Below, piece after piece: positions 21,601-34,497 of a DNA stretch of 64,000 nt. Source of the stretch: Talpa occidentalis (Eukaryota; Chordata; Mammalia; Eulipotyphla; Talpidae); the NCBI RefSeq assembly GCF_014898055.3, contig NW_023604861.1:93994083-94058082 (forward strand), written 5' to 3'. Position numbers and translations under genes: made by a program. The notes under the pieces are model-generated. The model was not told the DNA's origin and did not search any database. It saw nothing but the letters and a program-made list of their open reading frames with translations. The number at the start of each line of letters is the position of its first letter. Within the stretch, counting starts at the first letter, position 1.

Positions 21601-24600
21601 GCTCGTGACAGAGCAGAAGGAAGCCAGGCCCATTCCGGATAGACTTGTAGGTGTTTGCTCTTTATTCCCGCGGAAGAGCTTGGCTGAGGTGTTAGGGAGG
21701 GATTGTCACTGCTCCGGCCGCACACAATTAGGACTGAGGTGACTCAGAAGTGAACATGCCATGTGTTAAAATAAGAGTTGGCATTTCTGAGAAGGGAAGT
21801 CCAGGAGCCGGTCAGGATGGGGTTAGCTGTTGATAAGGCACTCAGCATTGTTCTAGTGCTCCCCTGAGGCCCGCACCACATCCTAGAAGAGGAGAAGCCA
21901 GGTCCCTGGGCCTTCACAGGGCTGGGACAAAGTGGAAGCCGAGTTGAGGATGCAGCCCTGGCAGGCTGTCTGGGGCTGGGCCAGGAGGGTGGGAGGTACA
22001 GTGGTCAGGAGTGTGGCCTGGAGTCAAGGCCGCAAGGCTCTCACTAGCTGAGTGCTCTGGCCTGTCACTTGACTCTGAGTTTCACTCCAGGGCCAGAGTA
22101 GGCTTGTGTGGTGCAATGGAAGAGGATGCTAAAAACCTAATAGGTGATCTGAAACTGCAGCACAAGCCATCCTGAGTAGCCCCGAAACCCCACCCCAGAG
22201 GCTCAGGCCTGAGCCAGGGAACACAGTTCAGTTTAAGACTCTTCGGTCCTGAAAAACAAAGGCTGACAAGAATATGAGGAAACCACTGTTTACTCTGTTC
22301 TCAAAAGTTCACTGTTTACTCTGTTCCAATAAAGTGTGTTCTAAAATGTTTCCAGGTAGAGGACGATGGGGGAGGTGAGGCCTGAGCTACAGGGAACTGG
22401 TGGTGATGGGGCCAGGGCCCTGGGCTCTGCAGATACCATGGCATGGAAGCCTGGATTAGTGAAGAGGCCGCCTTTCCTCTACCTTCTGAGGCAATAGGCC
22501 CACGAGGGAGGTGGGTGCCAGTTCTCTTTGGAGTTGAAAGCCTCATTTGGAGCCAAAAGAGACGGGATTTTGTTGGAGTAGAAAAGGCCTAGATTTAGGT
22601 TTCAAGAAGGTGCCTATGGAGGGGCGGGGACAGTGGACACTGGTGACTTTTCCAGAAGTTGGCTTGTGAAAAGTGACAGAAACCTGTTAATGTTGGGTCA
22701 GCAGGAAACAAGGGCAAAGATTCCAGAACCTGAGAGTACCAAGAGGATGAGAATGAGCACTGGGAAAAGTCAGGCTTTGGGTCATTGCCTCAGCCCTCCT
22801 CCCTGGACCATCTGGTCACCTGTCTGCTGAAGGTCTGTAGGCCTGGTCTCTCAGTTTGATTATTATTGCTTGTGGCCTCAAATGATCTGTCCCTGAATGG
22901 CAGCCATTGCCCTAAGACTCATAGTGGTCTAGATATAGCATATGAAGCTGCCTCCCCAGAGATCCTGCAGTTCAGCCCCACATTCTAAGGCGAGCAAGTG
23001 ACCAGCCTCCCTGGCCGGGGATTCACCAGTGGGTTTGCCAGGTGAGGCAGGTCAACAAGAACAATGGGGAGCCATCCTGCAGGAGCAATGGGCGAGGCAA
23101 GTTCTTGCATCCAAGAGAGGGAAACTATTGAAATAGAGTTATGGAGACCAGGAAATGGAGCAGACCTAGAAGTGGAGGATGGGGCCCAGAAACCCCCTGA
23201 AGCTGGAGCTCAGGTGAGGAGAAGCCCAGGAAAGAACTGGAAGGGTACCCACCATGCAGAGCAGGTATCTGGACACTTGAGCTGGACAGTTAACTCACAC
23301 ATAGTGAAGAATGGTTTCAACTTTTATAAATTAGAATTTTCCATGAAAAGAATCTATAATCTGATTACCACCGATGGAACAAAAAGATCTGATTACTCTA
23401 GGATGCCATTTCTGCTCAAAAATAACCTCAGAGAGAATTAGAAGTTTAGGAATGACAAGTTTTTCACATCCTGGAGAATGACAAGTTTTTCATATCCTGG
23501 CTAGAAAGGTGAAAGGTCAAGAAATGTATATGTGTGCAAATCCAAGTCCCATCCCAGATTCTCTGGAGGTGGGATATACACTCCCCTATCATCCCCTTGT
23601 GCATCCAGGGCTGGGTGTCTCCATCTAAGGACAGATTTCAGGTCACGTCCCTTTTCTCCTTCACCTGTACAAGGATATTGGAGATTGCTCGTGGAAGTCA
23701 ATAAGGCAAAATTTGCTTTATTTTCTAGATCTTGGGTTCTAGGAACTGGCTTCTAAGAGCTGCAGAGGGGTGCATTCTGTCAGTGAAGCCACCAGTGTCT
23801 TAGCAGGATAGTGACACTGTCTCCACCAGTGGAGGTAACCAATAGGTATTCAATGAGTGGGGAAAGCCCACTCAGGATGCAAACATCCTGCCCGCTGGAA
23901 GCTTCTAAGCAGTTTTGAAAGATGGAGGCAGTGCTCACAGAAACCTTATCCTTGCAGGACACCAACTGTCCTGGTTTTCCAGAACTTTCCCAGTTTTAGC
24001 GCTGAAATCCCAGGAAATCCCTCAAGTCCGTTTCAAATGAGGGCAGCTGGTGACCTTGCTGAGGAGGTGGTACACATGTAGGGCAAGACGCTGAGTCCAA
24101 GATCAGAAGAGCCCAGCTAGCTGCTTCCAGCACCTGCCAAGTCTCACACTCACAGCCTTCCAGGGTATTCCAAGCCCTCCATCATTCTCAGCGCTGGGTT
24201 TTGCCCTATCTTGGAAAAGGTTGACTTTCTCACACCCACACATGCACATACACAAGACAAAAAAAAAGCAGGCATTGTTTAAACTTATAGCAGGTTATAT
24301 TCTAGGAAAAGGTGGTGTAAGTCAAAAAGATAAAAATTGGATCAATTTTCCCACAGAAACAATACCATGATGAGAAAACCCAAGCCAGGGAAATAATTCT
24401 ATAAAAAGCTTTAAGCTGACCACGAAAAATTCCTCTAAACTTCTCCAATTTTCTAAACATCTTTAATTATTCCTCAGAGGTAACATGGAGCAAAATGGTC
24501 TCTTAGGGAAATCAGACTCCAAATGAAATTAACTGAAAATTAAATGTCTGTCTCTAGGCAGTATAATATCTCTCAAAGTGCATATACATCAAAGGAAAAG

Positions 24601-25020
24601 GCAATCACTAAGTAGTCAATGGCCATGCTATTTTATCTGTTCAAAGCATTCCCTACATGAATACGTGAGGGCTCACATAGAGCAGCGGGCTCCACCGTGG
24701 TGGCACAGTGAGATCCCTGGGAGCTGGGAACCCTGCTGATGCCTGGGCACATCCTGGAGATGTCCCTGAACTGGAGTATGGACTTGGGTGCTGGTGGGTG
24801 ACTGCTGCACTTGGGGCTAGGAGCCAGAGAGGCTTGCTGAGGTGGGGTGGGGGTTGGAGAAGGAAGCTGCCTGAGGGCAGTTTCGAGGCCTCAGGTCTTG
24901 AGTGATGGAACACTGAGACAAATGCTGATTGAAACAGATGCCTTAACAGTCACTGAGGTCAATCCCCTCATTTTGCATCTGTAGAACTAGATCTTTCTAG
25001 AAAGGATGTGCCTGAGTCCC
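18691..25020. other. Intergenic DNA, no recent transposon
   Basis: Over 6 kb without a recent SINE or L1. MIR-like remnants in reverse orientation are seen near 19540-19690 and 20665-20880, the latter beside an AAT/ATG simple repeat (20687-20715). A 26-bp unit is repeated in tandem at 23450-23475 and 23476-23500 with one change. A 'tcactgtttactctgttc'-like phrase occurs twice near 22284-22325. No ORF shows a domain; 23064-23441 and other frames are below what chance can explain. Confidence 0.55.
19337..19348 (-). promoter_or_regulatory. Possible CTCF core motif
   Basis: gccacctgctgg matches the reverse complement of the CTCF core (GCCMYCTRSTGG) at every position. A single 12-mer match happens by chance often in a genome, so this is only a candidate. 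Confidence 0.4.
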
Positions 25021-25030
25021 CCAGCATTTA

Positions 25031-25306
25031 TTTATTTTCTCTTTTAAAGATTTATCCATCCATGCATACAAGAACTAGTTTACAGGCCAGAGGCGCAGAG
25101 GGTGAGAGGATCCACCAGAGACGGAGTGGGGAAAAGAACAATCAGACTGACTGAAATATACCGCTGAGGGGAGCAGCGGGTGAGACAGGAGAGGTCTGCT
25201 GGGTCATGCAGGTAGCTCCCTGGCCGGGGATCAAACTCATGCTGCAGTGGCTGCAGGTAGCCTCATAGTGCTGCGTCTCAACCCCTTGTGCCACCAGGGA
25301 GGCCCT
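25031..25306 (-). repeat. tRNA-derived SINE
   Basis: A minus copy with a more diverged tail (agatttatccatccatgcat, 25048). The direct repeat cc[c/t]cagcattta at 25018-25030 and 25307-25319 marks the insertion. Confidence 0.9.
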
Positions 25307-25319
25307 CCCTCAGCATTTA

Positions 25320-26039
25320 GAAGTAAAATTAGAACAGAGATATTTTGACTCCTCATCCTGTACACTTTTCACATTTTGGTGGTTTTAAAGTATACGCACC
25401 AAGTCCCCTTGATAAGCTTCCCTATAACACTCAACCTTTCCCTTGAGTGTGGTCTGCTTAGTAATCATTTCTAATGAATAGAATTTGGAGGCAATGGTGG
25501 TTTGTGACTTCTGAGACCAGATCATAAATGCTCTGTCTCTTGGATCACTTGCTCTGGGGAAAATGAGCTGACGGGTCCTGGAGGACACTGCCTTGTAGAG
25601 ATGCTCCGTGGGGAAAATCTCAGGCCTCCTGCCAACATCTTAAGGAGGTGCCATCTTGAAGGCAGGGGACCTAGCTCCAGGGGAGCCTCAGACACTGCTG
25701 TCCTGGCTTGACATCTTGACTGCAGCCTCATGGAGATCCCTGAGTCAGCATAAGAAAACGGATCACTACTGTGTTTTCATCATTAAAACTTAATGATCTC
25801 TGCCTTTGCATCTTGCCTTTTTATGAGACCTAAGAGAGACACTGGCTGCTATGACAACCTTAAATCAGACTCCAGGAATGTGACCAACAGCATGACCTTG
25901 TGATTAAACCCAGTAAACTGAACAGCATCATTTTCCTCAATATTCATCATTGGGTACAAAGGTTGTGATAATCTTTTTTTTTTTTTTTTTTTTCAGTTCT
26001 TGATCAGCTGCACTCTGACATAAGGATGGCAGTTTGGCT
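25320..26039. other. Unassigned intergenic DNA
   Basis: A T-run of about 20 bases lies at 25975-25993. No recognisable gene or recent repeat. Short minus frames at 25385-25588 and 25522-25731 are unsupported. Confidence 0.5.
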
Positions 26040-26054
26040 TCAACTCCTACTTTT

Positions 26055-26344
26055 ATTTTTTTTTAAGACTTTTTATTTATTTATTTGTTTATGCATACAA
26101 GAGCTGGGGTATAGGCCAGAAATGCGGGGTGGGGGTGGTGAGAGGATTTACCAGAGACAGAGTGGGGAACAGAAGAGGCAGACTGACTGAAACACTCTGC
26201 TGAGGGGAGCAGCGGGTGAGTCACGAGAGGTCTGCTGCGCCATGTTGGTTGCTCTCTGGCCAGCCGGGGATCGAATTCGTGCTGCAGAGGCTGCAGATTG
26301 CTTCATAGTGCAGTGCTTAACCCCTTGCGCCACCAAGGAGGCCC
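26055..26344 (-). repeat. tRNA-derived SINE
   Basis: A full minus copy. The target-site duplication tcaac[t/a]cctactttt is at 26040-26054 and 26345-26359, with one mismatch. Confidence 0.92.
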
Positions 26345-26359
26345 TCAACACCTACTTTT

Positions 26360-29300
26360 CCCAACACAATACCTTTGCATGGGAAGCACCCCCAAAAGGA
26401 TTGTCCTTCAAGGCTGTCCCCAAATGGTCTTTCTCGTACAGTTTGTTATGTCACTCTGATTCCGCTGGAGGCCACAAGCTTTCTGATAGCACTAAGATGA
26501 CAATGCTCACCCATCTTGCTGGCAACATGGGCCTAAGCACAAGAGCCACCTTTTATTCTCTAATTCCTGCATCCCGGAATCTGACTAGTGGAGACCTACT
26601 TGGTGCCCACCCTGTGCTGCTCTATTGAAAGGCACAGTCACCCCCACTACAGCTGCCTGCCTGCCCAGGTTCCTCAGGAGATTCCTCGTCCACATTTGCT
26701 CCACTCGTCTTTCTGATCTCCCTGATTTGTTTCCATCCTGCTCCTTCCTCCCAAGGCCTGTGGGAACCTCCATAAGAAGGGAGCCTAGGAACTCTGCTCA
26801 GAGCAAGTGACAGATGAAGTTTGTGATTGGATCCCCAGGGTCCTCAGACTTCCTTTTTAGAAGAGAGGGTGTTTTGTGTGTATGAGGGCAGTGGGTCAGG
26901 TGATTGGGCAAGACGTGAATTCTGATGACTGAGCTGAACACACGAGCACAGCATCTGGAACGAGAGGTGAAAATGGATCTCATGGATTCAGGCAGGAGAG
27001 TGGGGTCCTGGGGAATCAGCTGAGTAAGCAGCTGAAGAGGCTAAATTGTTCTCTGAAGACCAGGGAACAAGGTCAAGGAATAGAGTTCACAGAGCAAGGA
27101 GCCCCAAGAAGTGGGCACAGATGAGATCAGTCTTAGGGCATAGACTGTGTGACTCCTCATGTGGAAGTTCTGGAGAGATAAGGCACTGGTCCTGGGTTGG
27201 GGCATTAGAATTGAATTTCACTTCATCTGTGAACTCACCATGTGGACATGGAAGAACTTCTAGCCTCCCCTGGGTCACAATGTCCTCGTCTGTTGAATGG
27301 GGTAAAGCTTGCTCTCCCTGTCGTAGAAGTATCTTGGGAAGACAGGGAATTGGAGGCCAGGGGATTCTTTGAAAACATGATACCTGGAGGGGACTTGCAG
27401 CAGGGCTGGAAATCAGGGAGTCCCAGTAATCAGGAATCCCAGCAATGGGGTGGAGGGAAATTCAGGACTGGAGTCTCCCTAGATTTCTCCATCTGTAGGG
27501 GACGGAAGCACCCCCACTGTGACCTTGGGCTATTTCTAAAGAGCTGGCCAGGCTGTTCTCTCCATGACAGCAACAGCTGGCTGTCTCCCCACTGGGGCTG
27601 GCTGCCCGTCCTCGGTCCTGGCTGGACCTGCTCCAGGCTGGACAGTCACCCAGTGAGCTGTCAGAGCTGAGAGGGAGGACAGAGCCCATGTTGGGCCCTC
27701 TGGAGAAGCCCCACTCTCTCAGAGCTACTTTAGCTGTTGAGGGATATAAAAGACTTTAAGGGGAGTTTGGGCCCATTACCAAAGGGAGCTGTCCTTCAGG
27801 TAACTCTGAATTGGTGAATGATGTCTCACCACTACAATTTTATGCTTGCTCAGTGTATTACCCTTTGCAATGGACTCTTCATTCAGTTATTCCTTCATTT
27901 AACAATATTTTATTGAGAGCTGATATAACCCCGGGGGCGCATACCCATAGAGCCTACAACTTAGTGAATAAACAAGTAGATAAACCTGAAGAGCATTTGC
28001 AATTCCAACCTGTGCTAAGTGCCAGCCAGGAAAGGAAAAGGTTATAGTGGAGGGGTGCTCCCCTGAGGAGGTGTTGTTTAAGTGAGGACTTGAAGAATAA
28101 GGAGCCAGCTCTGTGAAGGTCAGTGCCCACCTCAGAGGGGGATTTGGCTGACCTCTGCGTGAACCAGGGTGGATTTCCAGCAGAGGTGTGGTCAGAGAGT
28201 GACCACTTTCTAAGGCCCACCCCCTGTTCCCAGGAGAGGTCAGAGCAGAACACTTGTGGGGGGAAATGAGGGTCCTCAACAGACCCTCTCTCCTGAAGAG
28301 GTCAGTGGGGATGTCCTCAGCTGTGGTCATGAGTGGCCAAGTCCAGACAAGCAGCTGAGCCAGGCCATCCTCCCCAGGCTTCATTCTGTCCTGAGGTGAA
28401 ACAGATGGGTAAAGCAGTGGGCATCTTGGTGAGGGCAGGCCGGAGAAAGGGTGCACTCCAGGTAAAGATTTTGGGCAAATTTGAAAATGCCTTTTTCCCC
28501 CTCCCCACTTGATTGAGTGTTTGTTGGGTTTATCAGTCAAGGTTGGAAAGAATTTTCCTTGCAAAACCGTTTCATTGTTTTTTTCTTTTAAGGTGACTAT
28601 TGAATAGTCAAAAGTCAATCTGATTCTGACTCTTTTTTACATGTTCTATTTTTCCCCTCTGAACTTTTCAAATCTCCCCATGTTCCTCAATGCCACAGTG
28701 TGGATCCATTTTCACCCCCTTTTCTGGGTATATACAGGCCCCTTCAATTGGGCATGTACATCCTTCAGTTCTGTGTACTTTTCTTAAATTATTTTCCTAT
28801 TGATTCATGTTTTTCCTCATTTCACTTTCTAGAACTCAGAATGAGTGACCTGGATGTTGGATTTCCTGTTCTAGTTTCTCAGATTTTTCCTTGTTTTTGT
28901 CACTTTGCTCTACTTTCTGAAAAATTTCCTTCACCTTCTCTTCCTTTTGAGTTTTGTATTGCTGCTACCATTTTTTTTTCACTTTGAAAAGTCTCTCAAT
29001 GCTTTCATTATTTTTAAAATCCTCTTTCTACTTGATGGATACAGTAGGTTTTCTCATTTCTCTGAAGATGTTAAATTAATACCTTAGTAATAGTTTTCCT
29101 CTCACATACATCTTGTCTATTTCCAAGTTATTTTTGCCCTGATTGTGTCAAGGGCTTTAGACCTTTCCTTATGAATTTGTCAGATTCCCTTGAGAGGTTT
29201 TCTAAAATCTGGAGGTAAAGGTCTGACTGGGAGGAGCTGGGGAATGGGCTCGGGGTGTGTGAAGTAGCGCCAGGGCCTTCAGAGTTCAGCATACAGCAAA

Positions 29301-29490
29301 ACCACTCGGGAGCTGACAATCCCCCGAGCCTGCTGACCTCCAGTCCAGGAACCCTCAGATTCCCTCTTTCCAGAGAAGACACTTTGGTCTGGGTCTCCTG
29401 GGGAGGCAGCTGCCTGGCGATGCAGGGAGGGGGACACCGGGTTGCTGTTGCCTCTGCCCACCTTCCCCTTCCTCCTTGTCCACCTGTTCG
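26360..29490. other. Intergenic DNA with an L2 remnant
   Basis: From about 27870 to 28180 the sequence reads like an L2-type ancient LINE (tatttattga-type start at 27905, 'gaggaggtgttgtttaagtg' near 28065). The remainder has no recognised element. The long minus frame at 27899-28618 runs through that L2 and has no domain. The T-rich stretch 28620-29140 may be old L1 or HAL1-like, but I cannot assign it. Confidence 0.5.
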
Positions 29491-29494
29491 CTCC

Positions 29495-29850
29495 AGCCAA
29501 GATTGTTATTCCAATACTATGCTGTTTTGACTACTATAGCTTGTATAGATTTGTGGTCTAGTTTGAAGTCTGGGAGTGTGATATTTCTCTACTTTTTTGT
29601 CAGAATTGCTTTGGTTATTTGGAGTCTTTTGGGGTTTTGTATAAATTTCCTTAATGCTTTCTCTATTTCTTTGAAGAAGCCATTGAAACTTTTGATAGGA
29701 TTGTATTGAATCTGTGTATTGCCATGGGTAATATGACCATTTTAACAGTGCTAATTCTTACAGTTCATAAGCAAGGAACATATTTCTATTTCCTTGGGCT
29801 TTTTTTTTTCTATTTCCTTTAATAGTGTGGGACAAGTAGTCTTTTAAAGT
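29495..29850 (-). repeat. Old L1 ORF2 fragment
   Basis: The plus strand matches reversed L1 ORF2 (gttttgactactatagcttg, then ttgctttggttatttggagt, then ttgaatctgtgtattgccat). It is diverged, with no open frame across it. Confidence 0.8.
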
Positions 29851-29854
29851 TTAA

Positions 29855-30920
29855 AAATGTCTAAAGATACACATGCAGTAATGTTTATTACAACCTGGTT
29901 TCTAAAAACAACAACAAAAAAATACATAACCTAATGGTCAAAAAATAGAGGAGCAAATTAATAAATCATAGCATATAATTGCAGTAGAATTACATACAGC
30001 CATTAAAAATGATGGTAGAAATGTTTTTATACAAATGGGAAACCACTGATAGCATATCATCAAAATATTAGAGTATAGAATAAAAGTATAGTGAAATGTC
30101 ATTTTGAAAAAAATATTATTTATATGTGCACAGAAAAAAACACTCCAACTAAAAGACAAAAGCTGTCAAATTGTAAATAAAAACCTTTAGGCACAGATAA
30201 AAATTTTGGAATATTAGCAGTGATTACCTGGAAGCAATAGAATTATAGGTGATTATTATTTTCTTCTTTTCTGTGTTTTGTCAATTACTTTTCAAAATGC
30301 ATACATTACTTTATAATTAGAATTCAGTATTATTTTGGTTTTGTTTCTAATATTTATTCCATTTGATCTAATAATTTCTTCTGAGGAAATATCCTAGAGT
30401 ATTATTCAGAGTGGATCAGAAAATTTGCCTAAAAGCATTTTCATCATAAGGTTATTCAGAATTGCAAAAACTTGGACATCAGCTAATAACTAACAATCTA
30501 AGATTGGTTAGATTATATTGTACTTATATGTTGGGGTACTTGGTTATTATGACAACTCATATGAGGGGTTTTTTTTCAATAGACTGCATGTATAAATATA
30601 GATAGTATGAGGTCAGTCTTGTGTAAAATAACCAGATATAAGTTTAGATATATTTAGGAAAAGGAAGCACATAAAACTATTCTGAGAGGTTGTCTTGGGT
30701 GATGGGATTCCCTTATCTGAGCATAATTTCTAGGGGGTGGAGTGAGCTGGGGTTTCCTGTTCACCATTCCATTCAAGGATCAGTTGGCTGCTCAAGAAGT
30801 ATGTTTTGAAGAAGTAAATATATGTAAATGATTTCGATTTTCATCTTTACACTTTCATGTTTATTCCAAAATTTCTACAATAAGCTTATTTCCTTATGTC
30901 ATCACAAAATGTTAAAAATG
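29855..30920 (+). repeat. Old L1 3'-end fragments
   Basis: Plus-strand wording typical of old L1 3' ends is present in more than one piece: 'tacagccattaaaaatgatg' near 29995, a '...attattattttcttcttttc' 3' UTR block near 30250, a second partial copy at 30340-30700, and a third hint near 30830-30900. The repeated 3'-UTR phrases suggest at least two overlapping insertions. Confidence 0.6.
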
Positions 30921-31419
30921 TTTAATAAGGAAAAGCATAAAGAAAATGGGCAACTGCAGAAAAATGTGTCCTTTCCTGGATGGATTTCATTCTCCTTCTC
31001 AGGACGACTGTGTAGTAACTGACACTGGTACTTTTTCCTCTGAACACCTGACCCCCAACTCCAAGTTGGCCAAGGTTTGGACTTTCGGACCACCTAAGGT
31101 ACAAACCCTGGCGTCTGGCCCCACGCTGCAGAGTGGGTGGGTCTGGTGGGAGAGGTGGCATTTCTGCTCAGCTTCCCCAGCTGAGTCAGGAGCCCTCAGC
31201 CTGTGCTTGGTGACTCTCACTTGTCATCAGATTTGATCTTGGTGTTGCTAGGCTGCCACAATCAGGTTGTTTTAATTTCTTTGGGTGAAGATACTTTGCC
31301 AGGACTAGGAGGTGGTGGCAGGCAGGTGTGGGGGGTTGGAGAGATGGAGAGAGGGTCTCATGGAGAAATCGGATGGCAGAGAGAAAAAGAGCGAGGTAGA
31401 GGGTCACAAAGATTCTGTG

Positions 31420-31620
31420 TTATAATAATAGTCACTGCTTTGGGTCTTTACTACATGCCAGGTACTGGATGAACGATTTTCATGTATTACTTCCTTTCGT
31501 CTGCACAAAAGCCTTATGAGGTAGGGTCCAAATTATCAACCCATTTTACAGATGAGAAAATTGTGGCTTAGACAAGTGCAAGAGGCCATTGAAGACGATA
31601 CTATGATTTAAACAACAAAG
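31420..31620 (-). repeat. MIR fragment
   Basis: Reversed MIR: ataataatagtcactgcttt, then actacatgccaggtact, then ccattttacagatgagaaaa (31541). The spacing of these blocks matches MIR. Confidence 0.75.
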
Positions 31621-31803
31621 CTGTGAGTTGAAAAGCGCAGAAGACCCTGCTCTTGTGGGTTCCCAGTGCCATGTCGCGGAGAGGCATTCCCCTGTGAAGT
31701 GGTGGCCCCCAGTGAACAATCTGTCTTCGGGTTTTCAGTTGAAAAATTTCCAAGAGTCAAAGCTGGGGCCCTAGGACATTCTTCTGTGCAGAGGCCTTGG
31801 GGG

Positions 31804-31818
31804 CCACCAGAGGGCAGC
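31804..31818 (+). promoter_or_regulatory. CTCF core motif match
   Basis: ccaccagagggcagc matches the CTCF consensus CCASYAGRKGGCRS at every position and has the favoured downstream C. It sits in non-repetitive DNA in the middle of the intergenic region. Occupancy is not shown by sequence alone. Confidence 0.55.
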
Positions 31819-32049
31819 AGATGCCTACAGTGGTGGGGTCACTCTGTCCCCGGCTGACTGCAGGCTCCAGGCAGCTGTCCTGAGTCAAAACCTGAACCAC
31901 TGGTGGCCAAGAATAGCAAGGGGCTGTAATTCACGTGGGTACTCCTTCCCAGGGTTTCGAAAGCCCCTCACGTCATCCCTGTCATTTCACAACCTGGCTC
32001 ACAGAGCACTTTTTCCATCTTCCTCAAACAGGTCCTGTCTTGGCTGGAG

Positions 32050-32330
32050 AGAAGGGCTCCAGGGACACACACTTCCTGTAGACGGCGCATTCGATGCTGG
32101 GCTGGGAGCTGGGATTAAAAATGCTCAAAAGACAGGTCTTGCCCCAAAGGGAAACTGTCACATAAATAAATAACCAAGCAACGCTGTAAAGCACAATAAT
32201 AGATGCATGCATGGGACGTGGTGTCAGCACAAAGTGGAAGAGAAAGAGGGGTGGAATAATAACATAGGGATGGCCCAAGGGAGTGTGTCTGTCTGCAGGA
32301 GTCGTTTTTCCTGTGAGCTGAAGCAGAGGA
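32050..32330. repeat. L2-like ancient LINE fragment
   Basis: The segment around 32095-32235 (gctgggctgggagctgggat; caggtcttgccccaaaggga) follows L2 3'-end wording. Edges are approximate. Confidence 0.5.
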
Positions 32331-32339
32331 AGAGGCTGA

Positions 32340-34010
32340 AAATTCTGGTCTGGAAGTTCACAGGTTGAAAAATATTAGATGCTCAGAGAATGGCAAATGT
32401 TCTAGAAATCGCAGAGCTTGCATCTCTAAGTCCTACGGCTGGGGGGTGGGTGGGTATAGCTGAAGCAGGCCTGCCCTGGACTCAGGCAGATGGTGAGAGG
32501 GCGGGGGTGGTAAGGAGTTGCGTGGTTTTGTTGATGAGGTCACTGGGCAAAACTAGTGGGGAAGAGACCTGACCTTGCCTTCCATCTCTGGGCTGGGCCC
32601 ACAGCAGCTATCTCCCTTCATCCCTACAGAAGTCAGGAGAGCTTGGGCCAGCCCAAGTGCTCCCATGGACACGGGCTCTCAGGCTTACTCAGGTTGGGTT
32701 ATTCCAGTGGGACCCCAGCTTTCTACCCAGTCCACTCCCCTTGCCCCAAAAAGTTTGAAATGGGTCTCCCAAAGTCTGAAATATCAAAAAGTTGGACACT
32801 GGACTCACTCTTAGCAGCTAACCTGTGAGGTCCCTGAAGCTCTGTCCTCTTCCACGATTGTCCCAGAAGACAGTGGGGTTGGCAGGGGAAATGGGGGTAC
32901 TAGATAGGCCCCATTTGTCCTTACAGTCCCGTAGCCTTCACTCATGCATCATGGCGCCATGGCCACAACTGTGTGCCCCCCAGCCTCGGGGTGGCTGTGT
33001 TGAGAGGGACATTCATGCTATGCTGATCTTCAATTTTATTCCCAGGCAACTTCCCTCTGAGCAGGGTTACCCCAGGCGGTGGTTTTAGGGAGCCATCCTG
33101 AGCACAGCCAAGTGCAAGTGCGAGGGGAGGGTGTCAGGGCCTGGGGTCTTGGCGTGTGATGGCCCCACCACAAGCAAAACCTCTCATGCTTTTCTTAAAA
33201 TTTCACATGCATTTTTCCTTCTACTTTTTAGCATGTTTTGGGAAGTTTTGGCATTAAAAGATGATGTTTTAAATTACTTACAGTTCCATTTAAAGTGAGT
33301 TAAATGGCTGGTTTATTTTCTCACAGTTTCAAGATGCTGTCACTTGCAGGAAGCACCATGGATTTAAGAACATATCTTTTCTTTTTTTTGAAGAACAAGA
33401 AAGGTGGCCACATCAAATAGACACAGAGATGTGTTCAGATTGTTTAGAAATGTTGATATATGAAAAAAAACACACATCTTAGAATCAAGGAAATTCTTGT
33501 TGGTAGTTTTCAACCTCCAAAAAATCTTCCAAGTAAAATTTCCCAGAAGATGAGCGAAGCTGGCCCAACGTGCAGCAGTGGGGACACGGAGCAAGGTCAT
33601 GCTTGTTGTGAGTTGGCCTTGGTTTTTCCACAGAGAATTTTTTCTGGTCATCCAGAATGCTTGGGGGCTAGAGTTCCAGTTAATCAAGCTATTCTGGTTA
33701 AATAAGGGCCATCCTCAGTGCATTTAAAATTTTAAATATTTGCAGTTAGAGATCATTCCAGAATATAATCTCATCATTATGTAGCTAATAATTAATTACC
33801 TAACATGGATCTGTCTCTCTACGTTTATAGTGTCATCACCAGAACATGAATGCATTCTTCCTCTGACAGTTGACTCTTTTGTGGAGTTTCTCAGGGCCCT
33901 TGTCAAGGACACCAGTTTTCTGGAACAAGAAATTAAAGGAGAGAGGGTTGAATGAGCGTCTGTACCATGGGTGTGTTAGTGTTTTTGTCACATCATCCCT
34001 GTTGTTTCTC
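32340..34010. other. Unassigned intergenic DNA
   Basis: No gene or recent repeat is recognised. The overlapping frames at 32556-32828 and 32575-32814 share the same bases in two frames and carry no domain. The stretch 33180-33350 is A/T-rich but not a simple repeat. Confidence 0.5.
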
Positions 34011-34016
34011 TTTTTT

Positions 34017-34283
34017 AAAAAAAGATTTATTTATGCATATGCGAACTGGGATGTAGGCCAGAGGTGTGTGTGGGGGTGGGGTGAGAGGATTCACCAGAGA
34101 CAGAGTGGGGAGCAGAACAGGCAGACTGACTGAAAGACATTGCTGAGGGGAGCTGCGAGCAAGACAGGAGAGGTCTGTTGTGCCATGTGGGTTCGTTTCC
34201 TGGCCGGGGATTGAACTTGTGTTGCAGTGGCTGAAGACAGCTTGATGGTGCTGTGTCTTTAACCCCTGTGCCACAGGGAAGGC
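34017..34283 (-). repeat. tRNA-derived SINE, left of a pair
   Basis: A full minus copy from the A/T tail (aaagatttatttatgcatat) to the head at ccacagggaaggcc (34271-34284). It directly abuts the tail of a second SINE in the same orientation. Confidence 0.9.
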
Positions 34284-34290
34284 CCCCCCC

Positions 34291-34497
34291 TTTTTTTATA
34301 AGATTTATTTATTTATGCATAAAAGAACTGGGGTATAGGCAAGAGGTGTGGGGGGTGGGAAGATTCACCAGAGACAGAGTGGGGAGCAGAACAAGCAGAT
34401 TGACTGAAATACACTGCTAAGGGGAGCAGCGGGTGAGTCAGGAGAGGTCTGCTGTGCCATGTGGGTAGTTCCCTGGCAGGGGATCGAACTTGTGCTG
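34291..34497 (-). repeat. tRNA-derived SINE, head missing
   Basis: A minus copy from its tail (agatttatttatttatgcat, 34301) to gatcgaacttgtgctg (34482-34497), where the similarity stops. The tRNA head with the A box is absent, so this is a 5'-truncated copy or one trimmed later. Confidence 0.85.

Noticed and set aside
27899..28618. Minus ORF of 239 residues
   Set aside because: Runs through an L2-like repeat and unique DNA, no known domain; length is possible by chance over 64 kb on two strands.
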